Below are positions 35,121 through 43,715 of a DNA stretch of 64,000 nucleotides, one piece after another. Within the stretch, counting starts at the first letter, position 1. Each line of letters opens with the position of its first letter. Both the position numbers and the translations under genes were made by a program. The notes under the pieces are model-generated. The model ran no database searches and was not told where the DNA came from. It saw only the letters and a list, made by a program, of their open reading frames with translations. The DNA comes from CAVQKZ01 sp963837325 (lineage in GTDB: Bacteria > Actinomycetota > Actinomycetes > Mycobacteriales > Jatrophihabitantaceae), in assembly GCA_963837325.1 (NCBI GenBank), contig CAWIMV010000001.1, positions 2,604,001-2,668,000 of the forward strand, given 5' to 3'.

Positions 35121-36476
35121 ATGAGCGAAGCTATGGCGGACGGTCCGGAGCCGTACGTGCCCTCGCTCCTGGACGCCGACGTTGCTCCCGACGATGTCGC
35201 GGCCTGGGCGGCGACCGTCACGCCCGGCTCTGCTGTGGTCAAGCCGCTCGTGCACGTGAATCGTGCACCGGCTTGTCCTACGCCGGTCGGGTGGATGCGC
35301 TGGCGGCGTTGGAGCGGCAGCGGTCCTGGATCGACGCCCAGCAGTTGCGGTTGTTGGCGGTCATGGCCAACGACCCGGTCGAGGCGGGCTCGATCGCGGA
35401 GATGGACAAGCAGTGGGTCAAGGAAGACGTCGCCTGCGCCCTGCGGCTGTCGGCGCAGACGGCGGCGGATCGGTTGGAGTTCGCCAAAGCGATGACCCGG
35501 CTGCCGGCGACGTTGGATTTGCAGGAGCGCGGAGAGATCACGGTGCACCACTCCCGCCACCTGGCCGAGACCGTCATGACTCTCGATGACCCGACTACGG
35601 CACCGCGGTGGAGTCAGCGGTGTTGGCAAGGCGCCCGAGCAGGTGCTCGCGAACTTCAAACGTTCCGTCCGCAAAGCCGTGTTGAGCGTGGCGCCGAAGC
35701 CGGCGGAGGAACGCCACGTCGAAGCCGTGAAACAGCGGCGCGTGGTGCGCACGCCGGTCGCTGATGGCATGAGTGAGATCTGGATGCTGCTGCCCGACAC
35801 CGGGGCGACCACATTCATGACCGCCGTCGACGCCCTCGCCCGCCGCGTCCCCTGTGGTGACGACCGGACCGCGGATCAGCGCCGCGCCGATGCGGTGGTG
35901 CAGCTCGCGTTGAACACCCTGCACGGCACCAACTCCGATGAGTTGCCGCGCGAGCACGGCCTACGCCCCTCGATTCAGGTCACCGTCGCGCTGTCGACCC
36001 TGCTGGGTCTGGATGAGCAGCCCGGCGAACTCGCCGGCTCCGGCCCGATCCCGGCATCGGTCGCGCGCCGGATCGCCGCGGACGAGACCGGGACCTGGCG
36101 CCGTCTCGTGACCGACGAGACCGGTCGGCTGATCGACTACGGCCGAACCACCTACCGTCCACCGAAAGACCTGGCCGAGCATGTGATCGCCAGGGACCGC
36201 ACCTGCCGCTACCCCAACTGCAACCGCCAAGCCCGACTCTGCGACCTCGAACATCAGATTCCTTGGGAAGAGGGCGGCGAGACCAACGAAGCGAATCTCA
36301 ACGCCATCTGCAGCCGGCACCATCACGCCAAGCACGAGGCCGGCTGGCAACCCGACCGACAACCCGACGGCACCCTCGAATGGACCAGCCCAACCGGCCA
36401 CCGATATCGGGAAGCACCCGCGACCTACCCGATCGACCACACAACTGATCCAGCCCGAGAGCGCCCGCCCGACTAG
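35121..36476 (+). pseudogene. DUF222/HNH endonuclease protein (13E12-like), frameshifted
   Basis: The intact family has an N-terminal DUF222 helical domain and a C-terminal HNH nuclease, often in multiple copies in actinobacteria, with no settled role. The N-terminal 48 or so residues read in one frame; ALSYAGRVDALAALE-like sequence continues in a second (from about 35273); TAVESAVLAR reads in a third (35602-35631); and APEQVLANFKRSVRK onward returns to the first, ending with the HNH site (CRYPNCNR, DLEHQIPW, CSRHHHAKH). Three -1 shifts, near 35270, 35595 and 35628, explain this. The promoter is perfect. Flanking genes look lineage-specific. Confidence 0.8.
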
Positions 36477-36561
36477 GCCAGCCTCAGATCCTTGGGTGAT
36501 AGCGAAACCGGGCACTTCCGTTTCAGCGTTACAACCCCTGGCACCGTGCCGTTGTGCACGC

Positions 36562-36963
36562 TCAGTTCTGTCGACGACGGAACACATAGAGGCCGACGAG
36601 ATCGCCGTGAAAGGCATGCTCGGCCGCGCCGCCGAGCGTCGCTACCGTGGATTGGCCTCGGACCACATACGTTGTGGAAACGTGCTCCAACGTCCAGCCT
36701 TGGGTCTCGATGGGGCCGATGAAGTCTGCAGGATCCGACCGGGCCGTCCGCGTGAACCCGTCGACAGCGTTTACCGCTCCTTGCATCACACTGATCGCGA
36801 CGTCAATCTGGAACCATTCGTCACCGCGTTCGCGCGCTTCGTACGCCAGCCTTTCAGGTGTCGCAGTTCTCGGATCTGGCATGTAGCTCATACCCCAACG
36901 AGCCTGCGCACGCGCCGCATCCGCCGCCGCCCACTTCTCGCGGCGCGACATGTCATCGGACAT
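36562..36963 (-). CDS. Hypothetical protein
   Basis: A 133-residue soluble protein of unknown function. The first 35 residues are charged and helical (SRREKWAAADAARAQARWG); the remainder is predicted mixed alpha/beta, ending GDLVGLYVFRRRQN. The segment TLEHVSTTYVVRGQST followed by a GLYVFRR end is a pattern I associate with small actinobacterial proteins of unknown role, but no domain name can be given. The ATG at 36963 is chosen because GGGAGG is 6 nt upstream; another ATG at 36969 touches that site. About 250 bp of gene-free sequence follow on the upstream side. Confidence 0.7.
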   Translation of the reverse strand: MSDDMSRREKWAAADAARAQARWGMSYMPDPRTATPERLAYEARERGDEWFQIDVAISVMQGAVNAVDGFTRTARSDPADFIGPIETQGWTLEHVSTTYVVRGQSTVATLGGAAEHAFHGDLVGLYVFRRRQN

Positions 36964-37216
36964 GATCATCCTCCCGGATCGTTACTTCTCGTCCGCCCAT
37001 CGTTGACGGGCGCAACGTGCAGCGTCCTCTGCTCAACGTCGTCCAGCGGTCAAGGGAACGTGCTCACCAACCCACGCTGAGAGCGAAATCGACGGCGGGC
37101 GCAAAGCAAGCGACGGGCCGTTGGCGTCCGAGCGGCGACCGATGTCGTTCTCGGGCACGGCAGCACGCAGTCCTCGGCCGGCGGTCAGGCGCGCAAAGCG
37201 TCGGTGTAGCGGCCGG

Positions 37217-37750
37217 TCAGTCGGCGTCCGGAAGATCAAGCCACTTATCCCAGGTCAGATCCCGGCCGAGGTAGCGGGCCTGGTGGAACGGCCACACGTC
37301 GGCGATCCAGGTCGGAACGAAGCGGTCCAGTTCGGTCTCGATCGGGGTGCCGACCGCATTGTCGACGACCCACCAGCAGATCTCCGCGTCCGCGCCGACC
37401 TTCTCCGGCGGGTCGATATAGACGCATCCGACGAGGGCAGTTTCGGCGGCGTCGAACAACGCGTAGTTGAACGACTTGTGCTGCTCCGCCTCGGCCTCGT
37501 GGCGGGCCAGATCCTCGCGGTCCTGTTCGAACGTCATCGTCGCGGGTGGCCAGCCCCAGGCGGCACCGAAGATCGACCACAGCCGCGGCTGCGAACCCAT
37601 GACCGCCGGCATGTCCAAGTCGACGTCGCTGGCCCGGATCGGCCGCAGGTGGTGACCGGTGGGCAGCTCGACCCGGCGAGGATGGTCGAACTCCGGAGGC
37701 AGCCACGGCGTGGTCGCGCCGGAGCCCCCACCCGCGTCGCGCGTCGTCAT
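37217..37750 (-). CDS. GNAT-family acetyltransferase-like protein
   Basis: A 177-residue protein with the layout of a GNAT N-acetyltransferase: LRPIRASDVDLDMPAV near residue 35, a central FNYALFDAAETALVGCVYI strand-turn-strand, and DAEICWWVVDNAVGTPIETEL, where the acetyl-CoA loop should be but its usual RxxGxG/A motif is degenerate. Substrate unknown. The ATG at 37750 has GAGGAG 6 nt upstream. It is divergent from the MBL hydrolase gene. Confidence 0.75.
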   Translation of the reverse strand: MTTRDAGGGSGATTPWLPPEFDHPRRVELPTGHHLRPIRASDVDLDMPAVMGSQPRLWSIFGAAWGWPPATMTFEQDREDLARHEAEAEQHKSFNYALFDAAETALVGCVYIDPPEKVGADAEICWWVVDNAVGTPIETELDRFVPTWIADVWPFHQARYLGRDLTWDKWLDLPDAD

Positions 37751-37835
37751 CACGATCTCCTCAGGCCGATGGTGAAGGGGAGCTACCGGTCACATCCTCC
37801 CGCGCAGTAATGGTCGGCGCACATACGGTGCAGGG

Positions 37836-38840
37836 ATGGATCGACACGCATGGGAGCAGCCGGGCGCGCATGAGGAAGCGCCCGGCGTCTACCGCATCCC
37901 CTTGCCGTTGCCCGGCGACCACCTCAAGGCGGTCAACGTCTACGCGATTGCCGACGGCGACCAGGTCGTCATGATCGACGGCGGCTGGGCCCTCGCCGAG
38001 GCCGAGGAGTTGCTCACCAAATCGCTCGCACAGATCGGCTACGGCCTCGGTGACATCCGGGAATTCCTCGTCACGCACATCCATCGCGACCACTACACCC
38101 AGGCGATAGCGGTCCGCCGCGCGTTCGGCACGCCGGTCGCGCTCGGCGAAGGCGAGCGGGCCTCGCTCGAGGCAATCCATACGATCACCGTGCACCCGGA
38201 CGTCGCCAAGCTGTACGCCGCCGGAGCTCTGCAGCTGTCCAAGCAACTGGCCGAATGGCGCCGCGACCCTGAACTCACCAACTGGGAGAACCCCGACCGC
38301 TGGCTGACCGACGGCATCGACATCGCGCTGACGACCCGCACGTTGCGAGTGATCGCGACGCCCGGCCACACCCGCGGTCACGTCGTCTTCCACGACGTCG
38401 CCGCGAACGCCTTGTTCGCCGGCGACCACGTGCTGCCGAACATCACCCCGTCGATCGGCTTCGAACTCGTCGCGGCGCACTCACCGCTGCGCGACTACCT
38501 GACGTCGCTGCAGTTGGTCCGCGCCCTGCCCGACGCTCGGTTGTTGCCGGCGCACGGACCGACGACCGAGTCGACCCACGCCCGCGTCGAGGCATTGCTC
38601 GCGCACCACGAGGAGCGTCTGGCCGCGACCGCCGACGCCGTCGCGAACGGCGCGAGCACGGCGTTCGAGATCGCCGACGCATTGACCTGGACCCGCCATC
38701 GACGGGCATTCGACGAGCTCGACACGTTCAACCAGATCATGGCCGTCCACGAGACGATGGCCCACCTGGAGGTGCTGGCAGAACGCGGCGGACTCACCCG
38801 GGCGGTGGCCGACGGGATCGTGCGGTTCACGCCAGCTTGA
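37836..38840 (+). CDS. MBL-fold metallo-hydrolase
   Basis: A 334-residue metallo-beta-lactamase-fold hydrolase. The metal motif reads THIHRDHY (HxHxDH), with further ligands in TPGHTRGHV and FAGDHVL and the terminal histidine in LLPAHGP. A 90-residue C-terminal helical region with a winged-helix look (IADALTWTRH) matches the BLACT/LACTB2-like group. Substrate unknown; thioesters, hydroxyacylglutathione and RNA are all possible. TACGGT (37824-37829) ends 6 nt before the ATG. It converges on glmM with the two stops 1 bp apart. Confidence 0.9.
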   Translation: MDRHAWEQPGAHEEAPGVYRIPLPLPGDHLKAVNVYAIADGDQVVMIDGGWALAEAEELLTKSLAQIGYGLGDIREFLVTHIHRDHYTQAIAVRRAFGTPVALGEGERASLEAIHTITVHPDVAKLYAAGALQLSKQLAEWRRDPELTNWENPDRWLTDGIDIALTTRTLRVIATPGHTRGHVVFHDVAANALFAGDHVLPNITPSIGFELVAAHSPLRDYLTSLQLVRALPDARLLPAHGPTTESTHARVEALLAHHEERLAATADAVANGASTAFEIADALTWTRHRRAFDELDTFNQIMAVHETMAHLEVLAERGGLTRAVADGIVRFTPA

Positions 38841-38841
38841 G

Positions 38842-40179
38842 TTAGACGCCCGCAGCGACGACGGTGGCGAGCCGGCTCGCGATCTCGTCGGCCTGACGCT
38901 GGGTCAGCGCCTCGACCATGACCCGCACGAGCTGTTCGGTGCCGGAGGGGCGGAGCAGGATACGGCCGTCGTCTCCCAACTCGGACTCCGCCTCGATGAG
39001 GGCGGCCTTCACCGCGGTCGACGATGCGATCGCGGTGCGATCGGCCACCTGCACGTTGACCAGCACCTGCGGCAGCCGCTGCACGGCCGACGCCAGGTCC
39101 GCGAGCGAGCGCCCGGTCGCGACCATCCGAGCCATGACGTGGACCGCCGTCAGCAACCCGTCGCCGGTCGTCGCCGCATCGGTGAAGACGACGTGCCCGC
39201 TCTGTTCGCCGCCGAGGCTGAGATTGCTCTTGCGCAGGGCCTCCAGCACGTACCGGTCCCCCACGGCGGTGGTGACGACCTCGATGCCCCCCGCGCGCAT
39301 CGCGTGATGGAAGCCGAGGTTGCTCATCACCGTTGCCACCACGGTGTCCTCGCGCAGTGCGCCGGCCTCATGCATGGCCAGCGCGCAAAGGCCGAGGATC
39401 TGGTCACCGTCGACGAGCTCGCCCGTGGCGTCGACGGCCAGGCAACGATCGGCGTCGCCGTCGTGGGCGATACCGAGATCCGCGCCTTCGTCGGTGACGG
39501 CATTGGCCAGCAAGGCCATGTGGGTGGAACCCACGCCGAGATTGATGTTGACCCCGTCGGGGGCGCAGGCCAGCGCGGTGACGCGGGCCCCCAGCCGGCG
39601 ATACAGCTCCGGGGCGACGTCGGACGCAGCGCCGTGCGCGCAGTCGACGACGACATGCAGCCCACTGAGCGAACCAGTGGCCGCGGCACACAGATGATCG
39701 AGGTACCGCTCGGCCGCGTCGGCCGCCGACCGCACCCGGCCGATGTGCGCGCCGATGGGTCGCGACCAGGCCGGACCGGCGTCGACGACGGCCTCGATCT
39801 CGGCCTCGATCTCGTCGGGCAGCTTGTTCCCGCCGCGCGCGAAGAGCTTGATCCCGTTGTCGGGCATCGGGTTGTGGGATGCGGACAGCATCACGCCGAT
39901 GTCGGCTCCATAGGCGCCGGTGAGGAACGCGACCGCCGGAGTTGGCAGCACGCCGACCAGGACGACGTCGGCGCCGGCCGACGTCAGCCCCGCGACAACG
40001 GCGGCCTCGAGCATCTCACCGCTGGCCCGCGGGTCGCGTCCGACGACCGCGACCGGACGGTGCGTCTCATCGTGGGCCGACAAGACCCGGGCTGCCGCAG
40101 TAGCGACCGACAACGCCAGCTCCGGCGTCAGGTCGGCGTTCGCCAGCCCACGAACGCCGTCGGTGCCGAACAGGCCCAA
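38842..40179 (-). CDS. glmM: Phosphoglucosamine mutase
   Basis: A 445-residue enzyme that interconverts glucosamine-6- and -1-phosphate, following GlmS in UDP-GlcNAc synthesis. The phosphoserine is Ser101 in SASHNPMPDNG, metal aspartates sit in DGDADR, the sugar loop is GGEQSGHV, and the phosphate-binding C-terminus reads RPSGTEQLVRVM. It starts 4 bp after the rpsI stop, so it is probably on the rplM-rpsI message, as is common in actinobacteria. Confidence 0.97.
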   Translation of the reverse strand: MGLFGTDGVRGLANADLTPELALSVATAAARVLSAHDETHRPVAVVGRDPRASGEMLEAAVVAGLTSAGADVVLVGVLPTPAVAFLTGAYGADIGVMLSASHNPMPDNGIKLFARGGNKLPDEIEAEIEAVVDAGPAWSRPIGAHIGRVRSAADAAERYLDHLCAAATGSLSGLHVVVDCAHGAASDVAPELYRRLGARVTALACAPDGVNINLGVGSTHMALLANAVTDEGADLGIAHDGDADRCLAVDATGELVDGDQILGLCALAMHEAGALREDTVVATVMSNLGFHHAMRAGGIEVVTTAVGDRYVLEALRKSNLSLGGEQSGHVVFTDAATTGDGLLTAVHVMARMVATGRSLADLASAVQRLPQVLVNVQVADRTAIASSTAVKAALIEAESELGDDGRILLRPSGTEQLVRVMVEALTQRQADEIASRLATVVAAGV

Positions 40180-40183
40180 GCGC

Positions 40184-40585
40184 TTAGCGCTTCGAGTACT
40201 GGGGAGCCTTGCGGGCCTTCTTCAGGCCGTACTTCTTGCGCTCCTTGGCCCGCGGGTCGCGGGTGAGGAAGCCGGCCTTCTTCAGTGCGGCGCGGTCGTC
40301 GGGCACCAACCCGATGAGCGCACGTGAGATGGCCAGCCGCAACGCACCGGCCTGACCGGTGATGCCGCCGCCGACCAGCGTGGCGAGGACGTCGAACTGG
40401 CCGTCCTTCTCCAGCGTCACGAACGGCTCGCGGATCAGCTGCTGGTGCACCTTGTTCGGGAAGTAATTCTCGAGGGTGCGGCCGTTCAGCGTGAATACGC
40501 CGGTGCCGGGTACGAGCCGGACGCGGACGATGGCCTCTTTGCGACGCCCGACGATCGGGGCGGTTGGACGGGTGGGCGTGGTCAC
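40184..40585 (-). CDS. rpsI: 30S ribosomal protein S9
   Basis: A 133-residue S9 with the canonical GRRKEAIVRVRL start and the basic C-terminus ending KKARKAPQYSKR, whose last residues contact P-site tRNA. GTG at 40585 overlaps the rplM stop (GTGA). Confidence 0.98.
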   Translation of the reverse strand: MTTPTRPTAPIVGRRKEAIVRVRLVPGTGVFTLNGRTLENYFPNKVHQQLIREPFVTLEKDGQFDVLATLVGGGITGQAGALRLAISRALIGLVPDDRAALKKAGFLTRDPRAKERKKYGLKKARKAPQYSKR

Positions 40586-41022
40586 TGGGCTACCTGCTTG
40601 ATCTCGAACGGCTGGGGTTTCTGCGCGGCATGCGGGTGCTCGGGACCGCCGTAGACCTTGAGCTTCTTCAGCTGGGCGCGGCCGAGGGTCGTCTTCGGCA
40701 GCATGCCCTTGACGGCCAGTTCGACGACGCGCTCCGGGCGGGACTCGAGCAGTTCACCGACCGTGCGCTTGGACAGGCCACCCGGGTAGCCGGAGTGGCG
40801 GTAGCGGAACTCGTCACGCTTGGCGCCGGAGATGGCGACCTTGGCCGCGTTGATGATGACGACGAAGTCGCCGGTGTCGACGTGCCGCGCGTATTGCGGC
40901 TTGTGCTTGCCTCTGAGCAGGCGGGCCGCGCTGCTGGCCAACCGCCCGAGAACGATGTCGTTCGCGTCGATGACGTGCCAGCTGCGCTCGATCTCGCCGG
41001 GCTTCGGGGTGTACGTACCCAC
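40582..41022 (-). CDS. rplM: 50S ribosomal protein L13
   Basis: A 146-residue L13. WHVIDANDIVLGRLAS, DFVVIINAAKV and GMLPKTTLGRAQLKKLKVY are diagnostic. It starts with GTG at 41022, preceded by a roughly 108-nt leader from the promoter at 41137-41165, and is translationally coupled to rpsI. Confidence 0.98.
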   Translation of the reverse strand: MGTYTPKPGEIERSWHVIDANDIVLGRLASSAARLLRGKHKPQYARHVDTGDFVVIINAAKVAISGAKRDEFRYRHSGYPGGLSKRTVGELLESRPERVVELAVKGMLPKTTLGRAQLKKLKVYGGPEHPHAAQKPQPFEIKQVAQ

Positions 41023-41107
41023 TCGTCTACTCCTGATCGGTCTTCACGCCGCTGGGCGGCGCCCCCGCGGTCACGGCTCACCGTGGACCCCGAGGCATGG
41101 CCTGCGC

Positions 41108-41125
41108 GCGCAGGGCTCCCTGCGC
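41108..41125 (-). ncRNA. Hairpin in the rplM leader
   Basis: An 8-bp perfect stem (GCGCAGGG/CCCTGCGC) with a 2-nt gap falls just after the predicted rplM transcription start. It would be the 5' end of the leader RNA. L13-operon autoregulation through leader hairpins is known in other bacteria; a similar role here is only inferred. Confidence 0.35.
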
Positions 41126-41136
41126 ACCAATCGTCC

Positions 41137-41165
41137 ACCTTACCGGGACGGCCGACCCCCTCCAA
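41137..41165 (-). promoter_or_regulatory. Promoter of rplM-rpsI
   Basis: Minus strand -35 TTGGAG (41160-41165) and -10 TAAGGT (41137-41142) with 17-bp spacing, about 108 nt ahead of the rplM start. Confidence 0.6.
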
Positions 41166-41168
41166 ATT

Positions 41169-41223
41169 CCCCGATTGTGCGACTTCTGGCAGGCTGGGGC
41201 AGCCAGAAGTTGCACAATCGGGG
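41169..41223 (+). repeat. Long inverted repeat ahead of sortase
   Basis: Two 22-nt arms (41169-41190 and 41202-41223) pair at 21 positions plus one G-T wobble, with an 11-nt loop. The right arm ends 5 nt before the sortase ATG. In the plus-strand RNA the single non-Watson-Crick pair is G-U, so the whole arm would be paired. Confidence 0.85.
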
Positions 41224-41228
41224 GCGCA

Positions 41229-41852
41229 ATGAGGGATAGCTCGCGGATTCCGTTTCTGTGCGCTCTTGCCGCGATCATCGCCCTCGCTGGCTCGGCGATC
41301 AGCTGGGTCATCTCGCCCAACTGGGGCGGCCAGCACGTCGCCCGGGCCGAGGCCCGCAACATCGGCCAGGTGCCCACGACGGCCGGAATCCCGGTGCCCT
41401 ACGTCTCGCCCGCTGGCATCGAAATCCCGCGGCTCGGCGCCAAGGCTGCCGTCGCTGCAGTAGGAATCACACCCGACGGCGCACTCGACGTGCCGCTGGA
41501 TCCCAAGACGGTGGGCTGGTGGAAAGGCGGGGCCAAGCCGGGTGCAAGACAGGGCACCGCGATCCTCGACGGCCACATCAACTACCGCGGCGTCGACGGG
41601 GTGCTCGCCCGGATCGGCACGCTCGACCCCGGCGACACCGTGTACATCGACGGCCGGCACGGCAGCAAGCCCACTCGCCTGAAGTTCGCGATCACCGGTG
41701 TGCGCAGCTATGAGAAGACGAGCTTGCCGTACCAGGAGATCTTCGACCAGAAGAGCGTCGGCCGGCTGGCGATCGTCACCTGCGGCGGGCCGTTCGACAT
41801 GCACACCGGCAACTATCTCTACAACATCGTCGTCTTCGCCGTGCCCGCCTGA
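41229..41852 (+). CDS. Class F-like sortase, catalytic arginine missing
   Basis: A 207-residue membrane-anchored sortase-fold protein. An N-terminal helix (FLCALAAIIALAGSAISWVI) anchors it, leaving the barrel outside. The catalytic histidine is His116 (DGHINY) and the cysteine Cys185 (VTCGGPF). Known sortases need a third residue, an arginine downstream of the cysteine, where class F members have a YRDN-like motif; here it reads NYLYN and no Arg occurs after residue 185. Activity may be reduced or altered. The ATG at 41229 lies 5 nt after a 55-bp inverted repeat and has no clear Shine-Dalgarno. No LPXTG substrate gene was found nearby. Confidence 0.85.
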   Translation: MRDSSRIPFLCALAAIIALAGSAISWVISPNWGGQHVARAEARNIGQVPTTAGIPVPYVSPAGIEIPRLGAKAAVAAVGITPDGALDVPLDPKTVGWWKGGAKPGARQGTAILDGHINYRGVDGVLARIGTLDPGDTVYIDGRHGSKPTRLKFAITGVRSYEKTSLPYQEIFDQKSVGRLAIVTCGGPFDMHTGNYLYNIVVFAVPA

Positions 41853-41864
41853 GCCGACGGCCGA

Positions 41865-43484
41865 TCAGCCGGGACGCACGACCCGAGTCTCCTCGAACAT
41901 GGGCTCGCTGGACTCGTACACCGCGCCGTCCGCTCCGAACACGAGAAATCGGTCGAACGAGCGGGCGAACCACCGATCGTGGGTAACGGCGAGCACGGTG
42001 CCGTCGAACGCCTCCAGTGCCTCCTCCAACGCTTCGGCGCTGAGCACGTCGAGGTTGTCGGTGGGCTCGTCGAGCAATAGCAGCGTCGCGCCGGACAGCT
42101 CCAACAACAGGATCTGCAGGCGGGCTTGCTGGCCACCCGACAGCGACCCAAACGTCTGATCCCCCTGCTGGCCGAGCCCGTACCGACCCAGCGCGCCCAT
42201 CGCCCGCCCGCGGTCGAGACCGGGCCGCCCGCCCTCCCCGGCCCAGAGCAGGTCGACGAGTGTGCGGTCGTGCCACTCGGGGTGAGCGTGGGTCTGGGCG
42301 AACAGCCCTGGAACAACCCGGGCACCCAGGCGCCAACTCCCGCGATGGACGACCGGTTCGCCGCCGAGCAGGCGCAGGAAGTGCGACTTGCCGGCACCGT
42401 TCGCCCCGAGCACGCCCACCCGTTCGCCGTAGAAGATCTCGGCGTCGAACGGACGCATCAGTCCGGACAGTTCCAGACCGACGCACGTGATGGCACGCAC
42501 GCCGGTGCGTCCACCGCGCAGCCGCATCGCCACGCGCGACTCCTCGGGCTTGTCGGGCGGTGCAGCCTCCGCCTCGAACTTCGCCAGCCGGGTGACCATC
42601 GCTCGGTACCGCGAGGCCATGTCCGGGCTGATCTTGGCTTGTTGCTGCAGCGTTCGGACGAGCTCACGCAGCCGGGCGTGCTCTTCCTCCCAACGTCGCC
42701 GCACCTCGGCCATCCGATCGTGCTTGGCCGCGCGCGCCGCGTGGTAGGACGCGAAGCCACCGCCGTGGACCCAGGCCGTGCCGCCCTCAACGGTGACGAT
42801 GCGGTCGGCGACCCGCGACAGCAGTTCGCGGTCGTGGCTGACGAACAGCACCGTCTTCGGCGTCTCGCGCAGTCGATCCTCGAGCCACCGCTTGCCCGGG
42901 ACGTCGAGGTAGTTGTCGGGTTCGTCGAGCAGCAAGACCTCGTCCGAGCCGCGCAGTAGCAATTCGAGGGCCAGCCGCTTCTGTTCGCCGCCGGACAGCG
43001 TCGTCAGCTCGCGGTACTTGCAGGCGTCGAAAGGCAGCCCAAGCGCAGCGACGGTCACCGTGTCCCACAGGATCTCGACGTCATAGCCTCCGGCGTCGCC
43101 CCAATGGCTCAGCGCGTGGGCGTAGTCGAGTTGGGAACGCTCGTCGTCGCGTTCCATCAACACCAGCTCGGCGGCTTCGAGACCGTCCCAAGCGCCCTTC
43201 ACCGCCGGCGCGGCCAGCTTGACCAGGAATTCCTGAACGGTGGTGGCGTCGCGGACCGAGCCGATGAACTGCCGCATCACGCCGAGGCCACCCGAGCGGC
43301 CGACGGCACCCTGTTGGGCCGGCAAGTCACCGGCGATCATCCGCAGCAGCGTCGTCTTGCCGACGCCGTTCGACCCGACCAACGCCGCCTTGCTGCCCTC
43401 GCCGACCCGAAAACTGACCCCATCGAGCAATGGCCGGCCATCGGGCAGGGCATGGCTGACCCCGACGACGTCGACGTAGCCCAT
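41865..43484 (-). CDS. ABC-F family ATPase
   Basis: A 539-residue duplicated ATPase without membrane segments, acting on ribosomes in the better-known family members (translation factors and antibiotic-resistance proteins). First domain: GSNGVGKTT, LSGGEQKRL, VLLLDEPDNYLD. Second: GANGAGKS, LSGGQQARL, LLLLDEPTDNLD. The charged helical linker between them (about residues 230-300, RRRWEEEHARLRELVRTL) is the P-site tRNA interaction motif region. The ATG at 43484 is chosen for the family-typical MGYVDVVGVSHALPDG start. It converges on the sortase gene. Confidence 0.92.
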   Translation of the reverse strand: MGYVDVVGVSHALPDGRPLLDGVSFRVGEGSKAALVGSNGVGKTTLLRMIAGDLPAQQGAVGRSGGLGVMRQFIGSVRDATTVQEFLVKLAAPAVKGAWDGLEAAELVLMERDDERSQLDYAHALSHWGDAGGYDVEILWDTVTVAALGLPFDACKYRELTTLSGGEQKRLALELLLRGSDEVLLLDEPDNYLDVPGKRWLEDRLRETPKTVLFVSHDRELLSRVADRIVTVEGGTAWVHGGGFASYHAARAAKHDRMAEVRRRWEEEHARLRELVRTLQQQAKISPDMASRYRAMVTRLAKFEAEAAPPDKPEESRVAMRLRGGRTGVRAITCVGLELSGLMRPFDAEIFYGERVGVLGANGAGKSHFLRLLGGEPVVHRGSWRLGARVVPGLFAQTHAHPEWHDRTLVDLLWAGEGGRPGLDRGRAMGALGRYGLGQQGDQTFGSLSGGQQARLQILLLELSGATLLLLDEPTDNLDVLSAEALEEALEAFDGTVLAVTHDRWFARSFDRFLVFGADGAVYESSEPMFEETRVVRPG

Positions 43485-43518
43485 GACCTGAAGTTTGCGC
43501 CACCCGGACAATGGACGC

Positions 43519-43536
43519 AGCCCAATTTGTTGGGCT
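43519..43536. other. Short hairpin in ABC-F/VWA divergent gap
   Basis: AGCCCAA and TTGGGCT form a perfect 7-bp stem around TTTG within the 231-bp divergent gap. No reliable promoter could be placed, though TAGGAT at 43605-43610 resembles a -10 for the VWA gene. The rest of the gap shows nothing. Confidence 0.4.
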
Positions 43537-43715
43537 AGAGAACAATCGGGCACACTGCCCTTACCGGAAGGAGGGTTGGCACTCGAACCACATGCCGTTT
43601 TGACTAGGATGTCTCGGAACGCCGGCGGTCGAGCAGGTGCCATCGGTGGATAGCACGGCAGTCCGGCCCGGACGCTGGCCGGTTGCGAACGCCCTGTCAG
43701 GAGGTCGTCAGCCGA

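Noticed and set aside
41169..41223. Palindrome as a terminator for rplM
   Set aside because: rplM is transcribed away from it on the minus strand, so it cannot end that message; its position suits sortase.
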